Part shown: piece after piece, positions 36,169 to 48,529 of the stretch
Numbering within the stretch: the first letter of the stretch is position 1
Layout: every line of letters begins with the position of its first letter
DNA from: Unio delphinus
Taxonomy: Eukaryota > Mollusca > Bivalvia > Unionida > Unionidae
DNA: 64,000 nt
Assembly: GCA_029339505.1 (NCBI GenBank)
Contig: JAQISU010001239.1
Location: 5,266,501-5,330,500, forward strand
Reading direction: 5' to 3'
Translations under genes and position numbers: made by a program
The notes under the pieces: model-generated
What the model saw: the letters and a program-made list of their open reading frames with translations, nothing else
The model's database searches: none
What the model was told of the DNA's origin: nothing

Positions 36169-37882
36169 ATTAGTAAATACGAGGTCAGCATATTTAATTA
36201 CGTTTGCATCAATTGAATACTGGTATAATTCCTAGTATACTTTACTTTAATTGTTCAAGTCAAAAATGTGTTGGGTAGCACAAGAAATAGGGATATATGC
36301 TGTAACATTTTACATTTTAATATGATTACTTTCATTATACCATTTACATACTGTTAAAAGTCTGACCTAGTTTATACACTGCCTATATGTATAAGTAAAT
36401 AGAGATATGTAAAGCTTTTATTTATAGTTCCAATCCTTTCAGTGTTAGTGTTAAGTTTTACCTTCTTTTCTATTTCACATATTTCTGCGTTGAAGCATAT
36501 ATGCTATATTCACACGATGGCCTTGGCATAAAGGTTCAGACTATTTTTCTTACAATATAATGCTGATGTTTGTACGAACATTATATATTGTACACATTGA
36601 AACTTCTATATTTCTTAATAAAAGATTGTATTAAGAAGAACTAGCCCAATTCAATATCCAAAATCTATTAGAACCATCCTTTTAATTACAACTTTATAAA
36701 TCACAGCGCTGTACAAATAAATTCAAGAATGGCGTATGCTGGAAAATGTTATTGTAATGTTTTGATTCTAGAGAAGTGGTGCAAGATATGATTAAACATT
36801 TCAGGATTTCATGTTGTCTCCGATCATCTACATATTATGCAAACATGCCTTTACTTTCTTTGTGTTTCTCTTATAAAGGTTTCTCTTTTTTCGTCTCTGT
36901 CGCTACATTTCGTATTTTGTTCGATGTTTTGTGATAAATTCTTTCCTCCAGGTTGCCTTTGTGACCTTGAGAAACATCGCATATGATTGTTCTGGCCATA
37001 TTTACATTTAAAGTACCCGATTAATGGGCTAATTAAAATGAGCTCCTCTATATTTAAACAGAAAGTACATCTATTTTTAGCATTTTATTTATTCTGTCTC
37101 CTCCACTCCCTCTTCATTTAACAATAAATGTTGCATTTAACGTACATTTGCAATCCATATGTGTATTTGCAATAGCTACTTAGACATAGATGTTTCAGAA
37201 AGGATAATAGGAAGCAAGGATGTCACATGACTGTATGGTTAGTGATGAATAGAGAAATGGAATGGGTGTTAAGGTGCAAAGGAAATCGAGACCCTGCGGT
37301 ACAGTACATGGTCAGAGGTAGATACACCTGAGTATGTATGTATGTATGTATGTATGTATGTATGTATGTATGTATGTATGTATGTATGTATGTATAAAAT
37401 TGGTCCGATAAATGTACTGTATGATTAATTTAACTGAACTGTTAAACAAGTACAGTAAAAGATCGAACTAATCAGGGTCATTTTAAAACCTGTTTAACTG
37501 TATCACATTGATTGGATATATATAGTCATAACAGGAGATAAACCTTCAATGTTGCACACTGAGCGAGCCCCGGGGACCTTATCACACCAAATATTACCAG
37601 TGTCTTTGTGAGTAGATCATATATTTCCGGACCTGTACTTCGCTTCTAAGCAGCAAAACTCATCGGGTCATAGGTGTCAAAATATTGTATTGCTTATCCT
37701 ATTACCAGTCATACGTTGTTTGCTCTAGTATTGCTATAGTGGCGGATTTAGAAGAAGTTCTATCTCAGACAATTGCTATTTATAAATGCAATGTATTTGA
37801 GTTATAAGTGAAAGGAAAGTTTGCTTTAATTTTTCACAAACTGGTAAGTGATGGTCTAACCAATATGAATTGTCCAAGGAAG

Positions 37883-37959
<77 letters not shown>

Positions 37960-40295
37960 TCCGGTGGCCTAGTGGTTAGAACGTCCACCGCGGAAGAGGG
38001 ATGTCGTGGGTTCAGTCCCCTGTCGAGTCATACCAAAGACTTAACAAAAATGCACAGATTTAACACGTTAGTGTTTGGACTTTTCTGCTTGGTGTCAGGA
38101 TAATGTGACTGGGTGGGACATTATGCTACATGTCTGCGGAGTGATGTCCTAGTGTTAGACATCACTATAAAGTGCCTCACTGCAGACATCGTAACGATAT
38201 GACTGTAAAAGTTATTAAAGCTACGTTAAAAATTAAAATCACACACACACAAAGAGCTTCCATCCATACCCCTCCTGCACCATCCCCTGCTCTTTCTTTA
38301 GAGTATTTACTGAGAATTGTAAATAGCTTACAAAGTCCCTAAGTATGTTTACAAAATATGTTAGAGGTGGCAAAATAATCAAGTTACCTTTCGCAAAATA
38401 CAACGGAATAATGACATTGCCATGGGTCATGTCAGACAGCAAATATGACCATGAAGATAGCGAAAGTGACAACATGAAAATCCTAAATTATCATGCCCAC
38501 CAGGAACGAAAACCTATATTGTTCCTTCGTTGTCTTATAGTCGAAAATGTAACGAGTAACCCTCAGGGGGGTTAGACTTGATGCTTTATATTAGATGATC
38601 ATTACATTATCATTAGTTACTAAAATATCAGATATAAGAACATAATGACATCTGCTTCTATATAAATTGATTTGCTGAGATTTCGTTCCATTTGATTACC
38701 TTACCTGTGCTTGTACCAATTGTTGTTGTAGTATATGCCGTCATGTTTGATACATTTTCTGCCATGGTTGCGGTGGCTGTGCCAATAGTAGTTGCTGTAA
38801 TCGTACTAATAGGTGTAGACATATTCGATGTATTCATGACCGTGTTCGTCGTTATGGGTGCTGCAGTCGTTATCTGGACTTTTTCAATGTTTATAACCGT
38901 TGTAGGCTGCAATTCAATCAGAAATTCCAAGTTCTTAAGTATGCAAGAAGAAAACACCGTGTTTATATAATTATCTAAACAGATCATATAAAAAAGGTGT
39001 GTTTTTTAAAATAAATTTGGACACCAACTTTAATAAATTCGTTTGATATTTTAGCGCATGCTGATACTTTTATGACAAATGTTTGCATAAAAGAAATTAC
39101 GATATATCAATTTCTATATCATATAAAGTGCAGTCGGATAGGTAACGTACTTTAGGCCTGAAAGTCCGACAAGCTAGCCGCCTGTTCACCTGCAAAGCGA
39201 GATGTTCATCCATTTGCTGGCTACATATTCACGTAACTTTTTTCCCTTGTAAAATCTTGGCTGTATAATACGTGACGTATGAGCACATTTATACTTTTAA
39301 TAGGAGTAATTTCGATAGATATTGAACCACATATTTACAGATAATCTTCATTTACAGTCACATAACTGGTAGTAAAGCAAAACACTTCACGTTTAAATGC
39401 TCCACATAGTAGCAGTCGAGGCTGCACGTGCAACTTGGAGTTGTTAATTTTTTTTTATATTGGCACAAGAACTAACACTCGCATCTTCGTATCATTCGCC
39501 GTAAGTCGAAACAAATCTAGGCTACTATTTCGATCCAAATAAATATATTACATTCAGTTTTCGCTAAAAATATTTTTGCGTGGGGCTCATTACTATTTTA
39601 TAAATAATAAACAGTACCTAACGTTGCTGGATAAATTTAAAAGCAAACATGGTTTAGGTACTCTTTTATGTCAAAAGCCTTGAAAACCCGTAAACACTTC
39701 CTTTAATATATACCCCCAAAAAATAAAAATATTACCAGTGCATCATCATAACGCATATCAATTACATTCTCCTTTACGCTTTGCTAAGGTTAACGCAGGT
39801 TGTTTTATTTTAGTAAACTTTGATATCGCTGTCGGTTTAAATGTCTTTACCTTTTCGAAGCATGCTGACACAATATTTTCTGGGAAGCAGGATCTGAAAT
39901 AACGAATGTAATAATGTTGATAAGCAAGTAGAAAACTGATAGGCCGTACATTAACAAGAACTGAAATGACAACCATTACAATTCATGTAATTCATGAAAC
40001 AGAAAAGTGCGAGCAAGCAAAGGGTGTTGTAAATAATTATGCTTGTGAATAATTCACAATGTTAGAGAAATACACGCATATTTAGCGTTGGGGATTTCGT
40101 GTCAATCCCAGAGTCTTCAAGAAAACAGACAGAAACTCAAGTCAACTTGTCCCCCGACTTTCCTTGCTAAGTCATATACATATAACACCACTACCTCCAT
40201 GAACCTATTGACGGCTGGTGGTTCCTCTTTTTTTACTTATCTGTTATAGGGCATATTATCTTGTTATGATGTATAAAACATATCCGTATATACAC

Positions 40296-40355
<60 letters not shown>

Positions 40356-42042
40356 GACAAGCAAAGATTGACACTCAAAGGTCCACAAATGCTTAGAAAT
40401 TACAAATATTGGCATATATTGTGGATTTATATTGTAAAGCTAAGATTCTAAGTGTACGAACTACGTATCGGTTCCTAATCAGTGTTTTGACTTTTGCCAA
40501 AACAGATTGATTATTGCGTAAAATAACAATTAATCGTTTATGTGATTTCCCAAGTTCATTGTCGTTATAATAGCATTACCGTCACAATATGATATAAAAT
40601 CATATTTGCAAAAGTAATATATCCAATTAAATATGCATTAATGGACTAATAATATATGTACGATTTTTGTAAACACGGGTGACGTAAATATTTCAATCGT
40701 TCGAGAAGGCATGTATTGATCTACGGTTTTATCAATTTGACATTAAGACATGTCCTCAAGATATCTAAATACTCATTACACTTTCGGTCTTTGCATTACG
40801 TACCCATTTAATCTCACGTGCTAGATCTGGAGTTAGATACATCTGTTCAATCCGTATTTCTCTATCTCACCCACACTTTAAATACTTTGATGCCCTTTTT
40901 AACGTTCTAGCGTTGATATTTTTAGACGCAGTGATTCAGAAATGTTATAAATGGCAGTTAGTGTCGAAGCTAAAACTCTATAATGTGTAAACAAGGGATT
41001 GTGAAATAACTTCAAAGGCATTCGTATGTTGTATTGAGTCAGGGGAATGACATCGTTTGATGTGATAAGAATAAATCAGGTCTAACGTCATCGACGTTTC
41101 CCTACGCCATGCCAAACTAGTTCTTTCGTCTGACTCAGACGTACTATACTATCGGAATACGTGTAGTTTATTCATAGTATGCACCTGTTGCGAAAGTCAA
41201 CGCTGAGTGTGAATGTTATATTTGTTAGTACTTAGTATCTTAGACTAGCCATCATACAGGTCATCCTTAGTCGAAAATTTCGTTCAACTCCTGTCAATTA
41301 AAATTTATGAAGGAAATCCATGTGATTATCAACGTATTATCGTTCTCACTCAGTTACCTCAAAGAGCCACGTCAGAGTCTATTTGAACAAGACTAGCTTA
41401 ACGCATATGACAATATTGTACCTGGAAAATATTTAATGTGAAATAGTTTGAATTAGTTTACTGTCAAACAATTGATTATTTGTTTGGTCAAGTTGTTCGT
41501 GATATAATTTATCTCCATATGTATTAGCATTATTTCTCAAAGAAGGAATTGTGCCAATATTTTGTCTAGATAACGTTTGCTTACCTGATTAGATCAAATA
41601 AGGCGTCTAGTGGCTCGGTATTTGTCGACTTCCCTGCCCTCTCGATTTCATTTTTGGATTTGCCCCTGTGGCCAGGTTGGATAGCTAACACTAGGATAAT
41701 ACCTAGAACAACAGCAGCAAAGGTTGTGGTCAGAAAATATATGATTGTCCGCACGCCCATTTTTCCTGAAGATCTCAAATCCAGTCCACCAAGGGAGGTA
41801 ATAATGCTGGAGATAATCAAGGGTAGAATCAGCATCTTGAGCATGCTCATTAGCAGATCTCCAGGGAAACGAAGGTAAAAAATCTTTCTCTTTTCAATAG
41901 GCGTCCATGCAGGGTCGGTTCGCAGACCTAGACCGAGAGCGATTCCGATGGATACACCAGTGACGATGAGAAATATCAGTAGGTGATTCAAGATGGCGAT
42001 CTTTACCTTTTGGCACATACTCTTGAAATGTTTGGAGTCCAT
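28764..42042 (-). CDS. Excitatory amino acid transporter (SLC1 family), 8 coding exons
   Basis: Joined coding exons: 42042-41585, 39893-39851, 38906-38705, 35547-35352, 34665-34432, 32807-32613, 31909-31775 and 28992-28764. They total 1,692 bases (563 residues), with all splice phases matching and GT-AG at every intron. The product is a sodium-coupled glutamate/aspartate transporter of the plasma membrane. TM1-3 are in exon 1, and exon 3 encodes a Thr-rich extracellular loop with four N-glycosylation sequons. HP1 has a serine motif (S377-S379, then ATLP), and TM7 has N411-M-D-G-T415. HP2 carries [12 protein letters not shown] at about 449-460. TM8 keeps D489 and R492 (DRFRT), the pair expected for acidic substrates, not neutral ones (ASCT type). 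The protein ends STKF, a possible class I PDZ ligand. No lesion is seen. The true N-terminus could lie further upstream. Confidence 0.95.
29987..31545 (+). mobile_element. CR1/L2-like LINE 3' fragment, split by a second LINE
   Basis: Plus-strand pieces at 29987-30305 and 31175-31545 together match the 3' end of the copy at 45.9-48.06 kb, including the terminal (ATT)n tail. They are interrupted by a minus-strand LINE. Reading frames are broken. Confidence 0.75.
30306..31174 (-). mobile_element. CR1/L2-like LINE, 5'-truncated, nested
   Basis: Contains the open C-terminal segment at 30488-31015 (175 codons: [14 protein letters not shown], then [13 protein letters not shown]), typical of the region after the RT domain. 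The 3' tail with (AAT) repeats is at 30306-30330. A 4-bp TGTA flanks both ends. Confidence 0.8.
31775..31909 (-). CDS. SLC1 exon 7 (HP2)
   Basis: Encodes [20 protein letters not shown] and [10 protein letters not shown], the re-entrant HP2 gate and the start of TM8. Acceptor AATCTAG, donor GTACGT. A SINE 3' end lies only about 60 bases from the donor side. Confidence 0.9.
32130..32300 (+). other. tRNA-like segment in intron 6, possible SINE fragment
   Basis: A B-box-like AGTTCAAATCC follows a possible A box (TTAGTAATTAACTTGCTGG). It does not fold into a convincing tRNA by eye. Confidence 0.2.
32613..32807 (-). CDS. SLC1 exon 6 (HP1-TM7)
   Basis: Encodes [20 protein letters not shown], then [20 protein letters not shown], the substrate- and sodium-binding core. 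Acceptor TTTCTCAG, donor GTAGGT. Confidence 0.9.
33000..34400. other. Intron 5 interior; GC-richer insert near 34,150-34,380
   Basis: Mostly AT-rich. About 34,150-34,380 is noticeably richer in G/C with GGGGTGGTGAGGGGTTGG and TGTGCGGGACGG, which suggests an inserted repeat of unknown class. No ORF. Confidence 0.3.
34432..34665 (-). CDS. SLC1 exon 5 (TM5-TM6 and start of HP1)
   Basis: Encodes [14 protein letters not shown] to [10 protein letters not shown], ending inside the HP1 serine motif at TCAAG|GTAGGC. Confidence 0.9.
34699..34745. repeat. (ATTC)n microsatellite
   Basis: About 11 ATTC units, 34 bases upstream of exon 5 on the transcribed strand. Confidence 0.9.
35352..35547 (-). CDS. 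SLC1 exon 4 (TM4-TM5 region)
   Basis: Encodes [20 protein letters not shown], the family's conserved TM4 segment, and [18 protein letters not shown]. Acceptor TTTTCAG, donor GTGAGT. Confidence 0.9.
36098..36169. repeat. (TC)n(AC)n compound microsatellite
   Basis: About 23 TC units followed directly by 13 AC units, inside intron 3. Confidence 0.95.
36180..37330. other. Intron 3 interior, nothing recognised
   Basis: AT-rich intronic sequence without ORFs or known repeats. Confidence 0.5.
37332..37395. repeat. (TATG)n microsatellite
   Basis: About 16 TATG units in intron 3. Confidence 0.95.
37884..37957. repeat. (CT)n microsatellite abutting a SINE head
   Basis: About 37 CT units ending exactly at the GCTCCGGTGGCC head of the next SINE. 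Confidence 0.95.
37957..38250 (+). mobile_element. SINE family 1, near full length
   Basis: Head GCTCCGGTGGCCTAGTGGTT with the A box and GGGTTCAGTCCCC as the B box, then the shared body, ending in AATCACACACACAC. It is the most complete copy in the window. Confidence 0.8.
38705..38906 (-). CDS. SLC1 exon 3 (extracellular loop)
   Basis: About 67 residues, unusually rich in Thr, with sequons at NTS, NMS, NVS and NMT. Acceptor is AATTGCAG; donor is GTAAGG. This variable glycosylated loop is typical in position but compositionally lineage-specific. Confidence 0.85.
39851..39893 (-). CDS. SLC1 exon 2 (43-bp micro-exon)
   Basis: Encodes [14 protein letters not shown], the conserved FPENxVxACF segment of EAATs, between TTTCAG and GTAAAG. 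Its phases (2 in, 0 out) fit both neighbours exactly. Confidence 0.9.
40299..40354. repeat. (GA)n microsatellite
   Basis: About 27 GA units with one A interruption, in intron 1. Confidence 0.95.
41585..42042 (-). CDS. SLC1 exon 1 (N-terminus, TM1-TM3)
   Basis: Starts at the ATG at 42040-42042 ([10 protein letters not shown]) and ends at AATCAG|GTAAGC. Contains TM1 ([20 protein letters not shown]), TM2 ([18 protein letters not shown]) and TM3 ([20 protein letters not shown]). The frame stays open 20 codons upstream to a good acceptor at 42103-42105, so the exon starts at 42102 and may be coding from there. Confidence 0.9.
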
Positions 42043-42109
42043 GTTTACACAAGTTTGCAATCGTTTGTCGAGTGTAGTCACGAACTGAGAAAGAGTTGAT
42101 ACCTGAAAG

Positions 42110-42947
42110 ATAAACTTTCAGTTATGAATAAAATAAAAAAATAATAGAACAATCTTCGTTGGGAGATTAAGATCATGTTTGATCCAGTTAACTTGATTGT
42201 AGGATAGAGAATGAATTGAGTCAATTTTGGTTTATCATGCTATCACGCAAGAAAATGCGTTTCAGTTTCATCCTTATTAGGTAGGTCTACGTGATCAGTG
42301 ATAAATAAGACACTATGACATATCCTCGAGAAAAAGATGGAAAATGTCGCAGGGGGAATTATACACAGGGTAGGATTCGAACCTGGGATCTCCCTAGCTA
42401 TCTGGCTTGAATGGGTCACTCTACAACATAGGTTTAAAGAGCCTATGCATCTGAGCCGTTTCTCGAATAAAGTCACCCATCCTTCTGTCACATGTCTTCG
42501 TGACAGTAGTATCCGTGATCATTCTGAACTCTTTAACAAGCTTGCAAGTCAAATTCGGTTAATGTATAAACAAGCTTATGGTGTGTGATACCAAAACTGC
42601 CAGTAAACAAACACAATTTACGACCAGGACGGTGTTCGAGCCAATGAACCCGATTGATTCATGCAGTTAATGGCGACAATTGTAAACTTGCAGTTTTGTG
42701 GACACCCACTTTCTCATTTCTATGATGTAAGTCTAAAGCAGCTAAACAGTATACATTAAACAACCTAATGAATAAAAATGTATTCAGGAGCAGATAGCAT
42801 TCGCGTCCTGAAAAAAATAAGACTTGCAAAACAACAATTATTCAACGAAATAAGAATGCGTTGTAACGAATATTATGCAGACAACAGGATATGGGCCGCA
42901 TTCCTTTCTATGACCGGCGAGGTGTATATTGACTACACAATGCAGGG

Positions 42948-42950
<3 letters not shown>
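42110..42950. other. Upstream flank of transporter exon 1; possible tRNA-like element near 42,340-42,460
   Basis: On the minus strand, GAGATCCCAGGTTCGAATCC (around 42,365-42,392) looks like a B box, which suggests a diverged SINE. The remainder shows no gene. Confidence 0.3.
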
Positions 42951-42998
<48 letters not shown>

Positions 42999-44640
42999 AA
43001 GAAGAAGAAGAAGAAGAAGAAGAAGAAGAAGAAGAAGAAGAAAAAGAAGAAGAATGAGGACTTTGTATAGCGCCTATACTTTAGAAGCTCTAAGAGCTTT
43101 ACAACATCTACAATTATATGACTAAAGAAAAAACAAAAACAAAATCCATGTAATAGGGAAAGAAACAAATGCAGAAAATATTTAAGTACGAAACATTATT
43201 AGGTTTTTAAGTTTGTTCTTGCAGTCGAAAAGGGTGAGTTTTAAGAGCACTCTTGAAAGGGATCACTGTCTTTGTGCCGAATTTCAATGGGCAATTCGTT
43301 CAACATGATGGGCCCTGGTATGCAAAAGAATGTTGTCCATATGACATCGTTTACATAGTGGGAACAATGAGTATACGACTGTCAGAAGCGGAGCGTAAGT
43401 ATCTTGCTGGTGTCTACACATGTGTGAGGCCGTATAGGTATGTTGGACTGGAGACCGTCAGTGAAATGTGGCACAGAGAAGACATTTTGTGTTTGATTCT
43501 GGATTGAATGGATAGCCAGTGTAGGGTGCAGAACAGTGGGGAGGTGTGCTATGATCGTGGTACTCTAAAGATGATCCGAGCAGCTGTGGTTAGAAATTTT
43601 GACGTTTATGGAGTATATATTGAGACGAACCAGACAGAATCATGATTCATCTTCAGCTTGTTACATGTCACATAGGATTTCACTTCAGAAATTCATCTCT
43701 CTACTCCTTGAATGGTAGCATGAACTTGAATTGAGTGGCTAGACTTGTATATTTGAGTGTCATCAGCGTACAATTGGTGAGACACTGGGTGATGAGCTAT
43801 GACACTTGAGAGCGGCTGAATGTATAGAATGAAGAGAATATGTCCAATAGCAGACCCCTGTGGAACACCACACCATTGATTACCTGAGCTGGAGTTTATT
43901 CCATTTGCATATACCAATTGTATCATGTTGACTAAGTAGGACTTTATCCGCTATAAGGCTGTATTCTGAATGCCAAATACACGCTGGAGACGGCGAAGTA
44001 ATATAGTATGGTCTGTTGTGTCAAATGCTGCAGACAAATCAAGTAAGGTGAGGACTGCAATCTTTCCGTTATCCAAAGCAGAGAGAATGCCATTAAATAC
44101 TTTCAGAAGAGTAGTTTCAGTACTGTGGCAAGGGCGATATGCAGACTGTGCATTGCTGAAAAGAATGTTTGAATTCAAATGATGAGATGCACGTTTGGTT
44201 AGAACAACATTTTCTAAGATTTCTTTATATGAACGGGAGATTAGACACTGATGAGAGAAAGATATTATTAATATCAGTCAGTGAAGGCAATATTGGGTCG
44301 AAGCACTCAAGCAGCAGTTCTGTTGGCACTTAATCAATTTTACATGACTTTGGTGCACTCTTCATCACTATTTTCCATATATAAATGCATAGAGACAGGT
44401 TCAAATGCTCCTAATGGTTGTCACTGATATTCTGTATCGTAACTGTATGGTGACGAGTCAATTTAAATTTTGTCGTCAAGTGTATCTCTAATGATTAGTT
44501 CTTTGTCACGGATGAAATTTGCAAAAAGGTCCCCGAAAGGTCATCGTGAGACAAGGTAATTGGAAGTGGTGTACATTTATTTGTTCCTTGACATTAGTTT
44601 GTTAGTTATCTCAACGAGCTCTTTACAGCTGGAACTCTCC
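42951..44640 (-). mobile_element. CR1/L2-like LINE copy, decayed
   Basis: The 3' tail is (AAT)n(GAA)n at 42951-43054, followed by the shared GCGCCTATACTTTAGAAGC end. RT pieces are LLDLSAAFDTTDHTILL (44.0 kb) and WCGVPQGSAIGHILFILYIQ plus [13 protein letters not shown] (43.75-43.9 kb), which includes the catalytic YADD. Frames are broken between pieces. Confidence 0.8.
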
Positions 44641-44649
44641 GTGATCTTA

Positions 44650-45540
44650 GTACTGTAGTGGGATAATAACATAGAAAACAAGCACATATGTCATGAAAAA
44701 CAGCACAAAAACCGAAGAGCTGCGTCAAGCCTGTTAAGCGATAGCTGCCATCCCGGCCACTATCGTATGACTGACTTTTGTATTAGTGAAGTTTGGAACA
44801 ATGTTTTGAGAAACATTTTGAAACGATTCTCGGAGTTGTTAAACATCCCGTTTTTAATCTGATATTGCAGCACTTAAACATGTTAGAATGAATTCTTAGA
44901 GCCAAACATTTCAATCCAACACGTTTTGAAAGTTAGAAAGCAATGCTTAGGTTGGTGAATGCTAATTGGAAATAAAAACCAATTTCGGTGTAAACAGTTG
45001 AGTAACAAGTTAAGGAGTCTTGATGCTTTTTGTTGCCGCACAGATGTACTGTTTCTCAACATAATTCTAGTAGCTATCGTTAGACTGATTATTTTAATTG
45101 TTATACTTAGTTTAGGGGGACTACTGTATACTTGTTGTTCAAGTGTGACTGATCCGTTCTATGTACATTTACAAATTGGTGAAAATAGGTATGACGGAGC
45201 ATAAAATAACCTGCTAATGTTTACGCATGCCAATATATACACAAGCGACTATTCCACGGGACATTTTGGCCTTGCATAATGTAATAGTCGAATATGACCA
45301 AGACAAGACTGGGATATATAAGAATGTACATTAACGTAATGCATTGTTTTTCCTTTGTCAAAGAATATTATAGCTTATGTCTTTGAACTGACTCCCATAA
45401 ATGTATACGTTAATTATAAATCATACACACATGACAAACAATGGGATGATAGGCTGATTTCAAGAATTCTGGGATAAATTTAGTTTTAATAAGTTTTTGT
45501 CTTTGGTATGTATCCGGGAAGATGTCACCAAGTTATCAGG
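44650..45540. other. No gene recognised
   Basis: AT-rich DNA between two LINEs; one 81-codon ORF (44959-45204) is hydrophobic but unrecognised. Confidence 0.4.
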
Positions 45541-45555
45541 CAAAGAACAAATCCG

Positions 45556-45630
45556 TCGTTGAGTTAGAACAACCTTTCCTAAGATTTTTGATATGAAAGG
45601 GAGATTAGCAGCTGGGCGGTAGTTCTCAGT
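45556..45630 (-). mobile_element. Small inverted LINE fragment
   Basis: Matches the reverse complement of 46090-46155 in the neighbouring LINE (the CCGCCCAGTTGCTAATCTCC stretch). Confidence 0.6.
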
Positions 45631-45884
45631 TTGATAATAAACTTAAAAGCTTTTAAAACAATTTATTGTTTGATGGCATTGAAAGGGCCAATCACTATAC
45701 TTTTTGTAGCTTTACATCGGGATCCAAGTAAAATCGGCATTATACCATATCATACCTCGATTGGTTGGTTCTGTACGAGGGATGCCACTCACCAATATTG
45801 GGTTCGATATTCTTAAATGTGTTGGTTGAGTTTTCATTCCACATTTTTTGCTACGTATTACGAACATGTTGATTAAGTACGGAC

Positions 45885-48060
45885 AATCGTGATGAAAAGT
45901 GCACCAAAGTCTTGTGAACTTGATTCAATTCCGACATCACTGCTGCTTGAGTGCTTAGACCCAATATTGCCTTCACTAACTGATGTTATTAATATCTCTC
46001 TCTCATCAGGGGAATTCCCATCATTTTTCAAAACTGCCATCGTAAAGCCACTGCAGAAGAAACCAACACTGGATCATAACGATTTAAAGAACTACCGCCC
46101 AGTTGCTAATCTCCCTTTCATATAAAAAATCTTAGAAAAGGTTGTTCTAACTCAACTTGTATCTCATTTGAATTCAAACAGTCCTTTTTTAGCAATGTAC
46201 AGTCTGCATATCGCCCTTGCCACAGTACGGAAACTACTCTTCTAAAAGTATTTAGTGACATTCTCTCTGCTTTGGATAGTGGAAAGATTACAGTCCTCAC
46301 TCTCCTGGATTTATCTGCAGCATGTGACACAATAGATCATGATATATTACTTCACCTTCTCCAGCATGTATTTGGCATTCAGAATATAGCCTTACAGTGG
46401 TTCATGTCCTACTTAGTGAACAGGACACAAAATATATCTGCAAATGGAATACACTCCAGTAGGGCATAACCGATTAGCATTTTTCTACCGATTTCCGATT
46501 CCGGATTTTGGGCATGAAATTTTTCCGATTCCGGATACGATTCAATTGATCGGAAATGCTAAATCCGTATTTTTTTCTAAAAAATTTTATCTTCCGTTTC
46601 CGAGTTTCTGGTATCTGGTTTTGCCGTGTCTAGCATGTTACTTAGCACTTTACCATATCCAGCTTCATTTCCGGGTTTCACCCGTCCAATCAAATAGATT
46701 GTCTCACAGCGTGGTTCTGTTGACCATATTGAACTTTTCTGACTTCTTGTTTAACATTATTAACGCACTATCGAATGACACGCAGTGTTAGACACGGTGC
46801 TATAGAAATTCAACTTTATTATTTTTATTATCCGAATCGGTCGTTCCTGCCTTGTCCGACTCCGATTAATTGGAAGTTCATACTATCCGGTGGAATCCGA
46901 TTTCCGGATCAAAAGTCGGTTATGCCCTACACTCCAGCCCAGTTGACGTATGTTGTGGTGTTCCGCAGGGATCTGTTCTTGGACCTGTTCTCTTCATTAT
47001 GTACACTCAGCCGCTCTCAAGTGTCATAGATCATCACCCAGTGTCGCACCAATTGTACGCTGATGACACCCAAATATACAAGTCTAGCCACCCAACTGAA
47101 GTTTATGCTACCATCCACGGAGTATAGAAGTGCATTTCGGATGTCAAATCATGGATGACATGTAACAAGCTGCAGATGAATGATGATAAAACTGAGGCTA
47201 TTCTGATCACAACACAAAGACTTTCTGATTCACATTCTTTACCTCAGACAATAAATATCAGCAACACCAACATTAAATTCTCACAGTCAGTATGGAATCT
47301 AGGCGTTACCCTAGAGAGTACTCTCACATTGCACCAACATGCCATGAACATCTGCACGGCTGCATATCTTGAATTGAGACGCATCAGTTCCATTCGTAAA
47401 TATCTTTCACTTGATGCCACAAAAACACTTGTGTGTTCATCAGTACTTTCAAGACTGGACTATTGTAACTCAATTCTGTCTGGTTCATCACAATATTTAC
47501 TCCAGAAACTTCAAAAAGTTGAAAACACAGCTGCACAGATCATCTTTTGAGTACCTCGATCAGAGCACACCTCACCACTGCTCTGTACTCTTCACTGGCT
47601 ATCAATTCGATACAGAATCAAACACAAAATTTGTTCTCTGTGCTATATTTCAATGACAGACTCCAGTCCAACATACCTATCCAGCCTCACCCATGTGTAT
47701 ACACCAGCTAGATCCTTACGCTCTTCTTCTGATAATCGTATACTCATTGTTCCCAAGGTGAAAACAAAGTCATATGGACAACGGCGACGTGGAACGAATT
47801 GCCCATTGAAATTAGACACAAAGACACAGTGGTCCCTTTTAAGAGTGCTCTCAAGACTCACCTTTTTCGACTGCAGGGACAAACTTAACGACCAAATCAA
47901 TGTTTGTATCTTATATGTTTTCAGCATGTTTTATGTTTTCCAATTTCATTGTTTTTGTCATTTGTTGTTCTGTAGTGTAGTCATATCATTATTTATGGTG
48001 TAAAGCGCTTAGAGCTTCGACAGATTAGGCGCTATACAAGGTCCTCATCATTATTATTAG
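45885..48060 (+). mobile_element. CR1/L2-like LINE copy interrupted by a MITE
   Basis: RT segments in order: APKSCELDSIPTSLLLECLD, LKNYRPVANLPF, LLDLSAACDTIDHDILLHLL, then after the [24 protein letters not shown] and [13 protein letters not shown], then [13 protein letters not shown]. It ends with GTGTAAAGCGCTTAGAGC and (ATT)n. Frameshifts and stops mark it as inactive. It is the longest copy of this family in the window. Confidence 0.85.
46460..46929. mobile_element. 470-bp hAT-like MITE
   Basis: Perfect 14-bp terminal inverted repeats (TAGGGCATAACCGA) are flanked by an 8-bp target duplication CACTCCAG (46452-46459 and 46930-46937). The 8-bp duplication and TAGGG-type ends fit the hAT superfamily. 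Removing it mentally joins the LINE RT reading on both sides. It has repeated CCGATTCCGG motifs inside and no transposase. Confidence 0.85.
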
Positions 48061-48069
48061 CATTATTGT

Positions 48070-48476
48070 TATTTATTCAATATGTTAAGTTATTAATCTT
48101 CCATTCCGAAATGGTTTACAGTACCCGAAAGTTGACTCCACGATTCGCCATTACATGACCATTTATATCAATATATCTAGTTTTCCAATACTAGAAAATA
48201 CGTTTTACCAGATTGTATGAGCATGACATTTCTCTACTATATTTTTAATAATACCAGATTTTGATATTTAGGACTTTCTCAAGGCTTTCGTTGTAAAAAG
48301 GGAATCCATGAATATGAAGAATTTGTTTTTCGTTGTAGAAGTTAAGTATTGTTCGAAGCATTGCGTATGGATATTATTTCTGCATTATAAGTGGAGGTTT
48401 TTCTGGTAACATGCTCAAGATGGTGATATGGGAATGTAACAATATCAGCTCAGATTTATTTATATCTTTCGAACCG

Positions 48477-48529
<53 letters not shown>

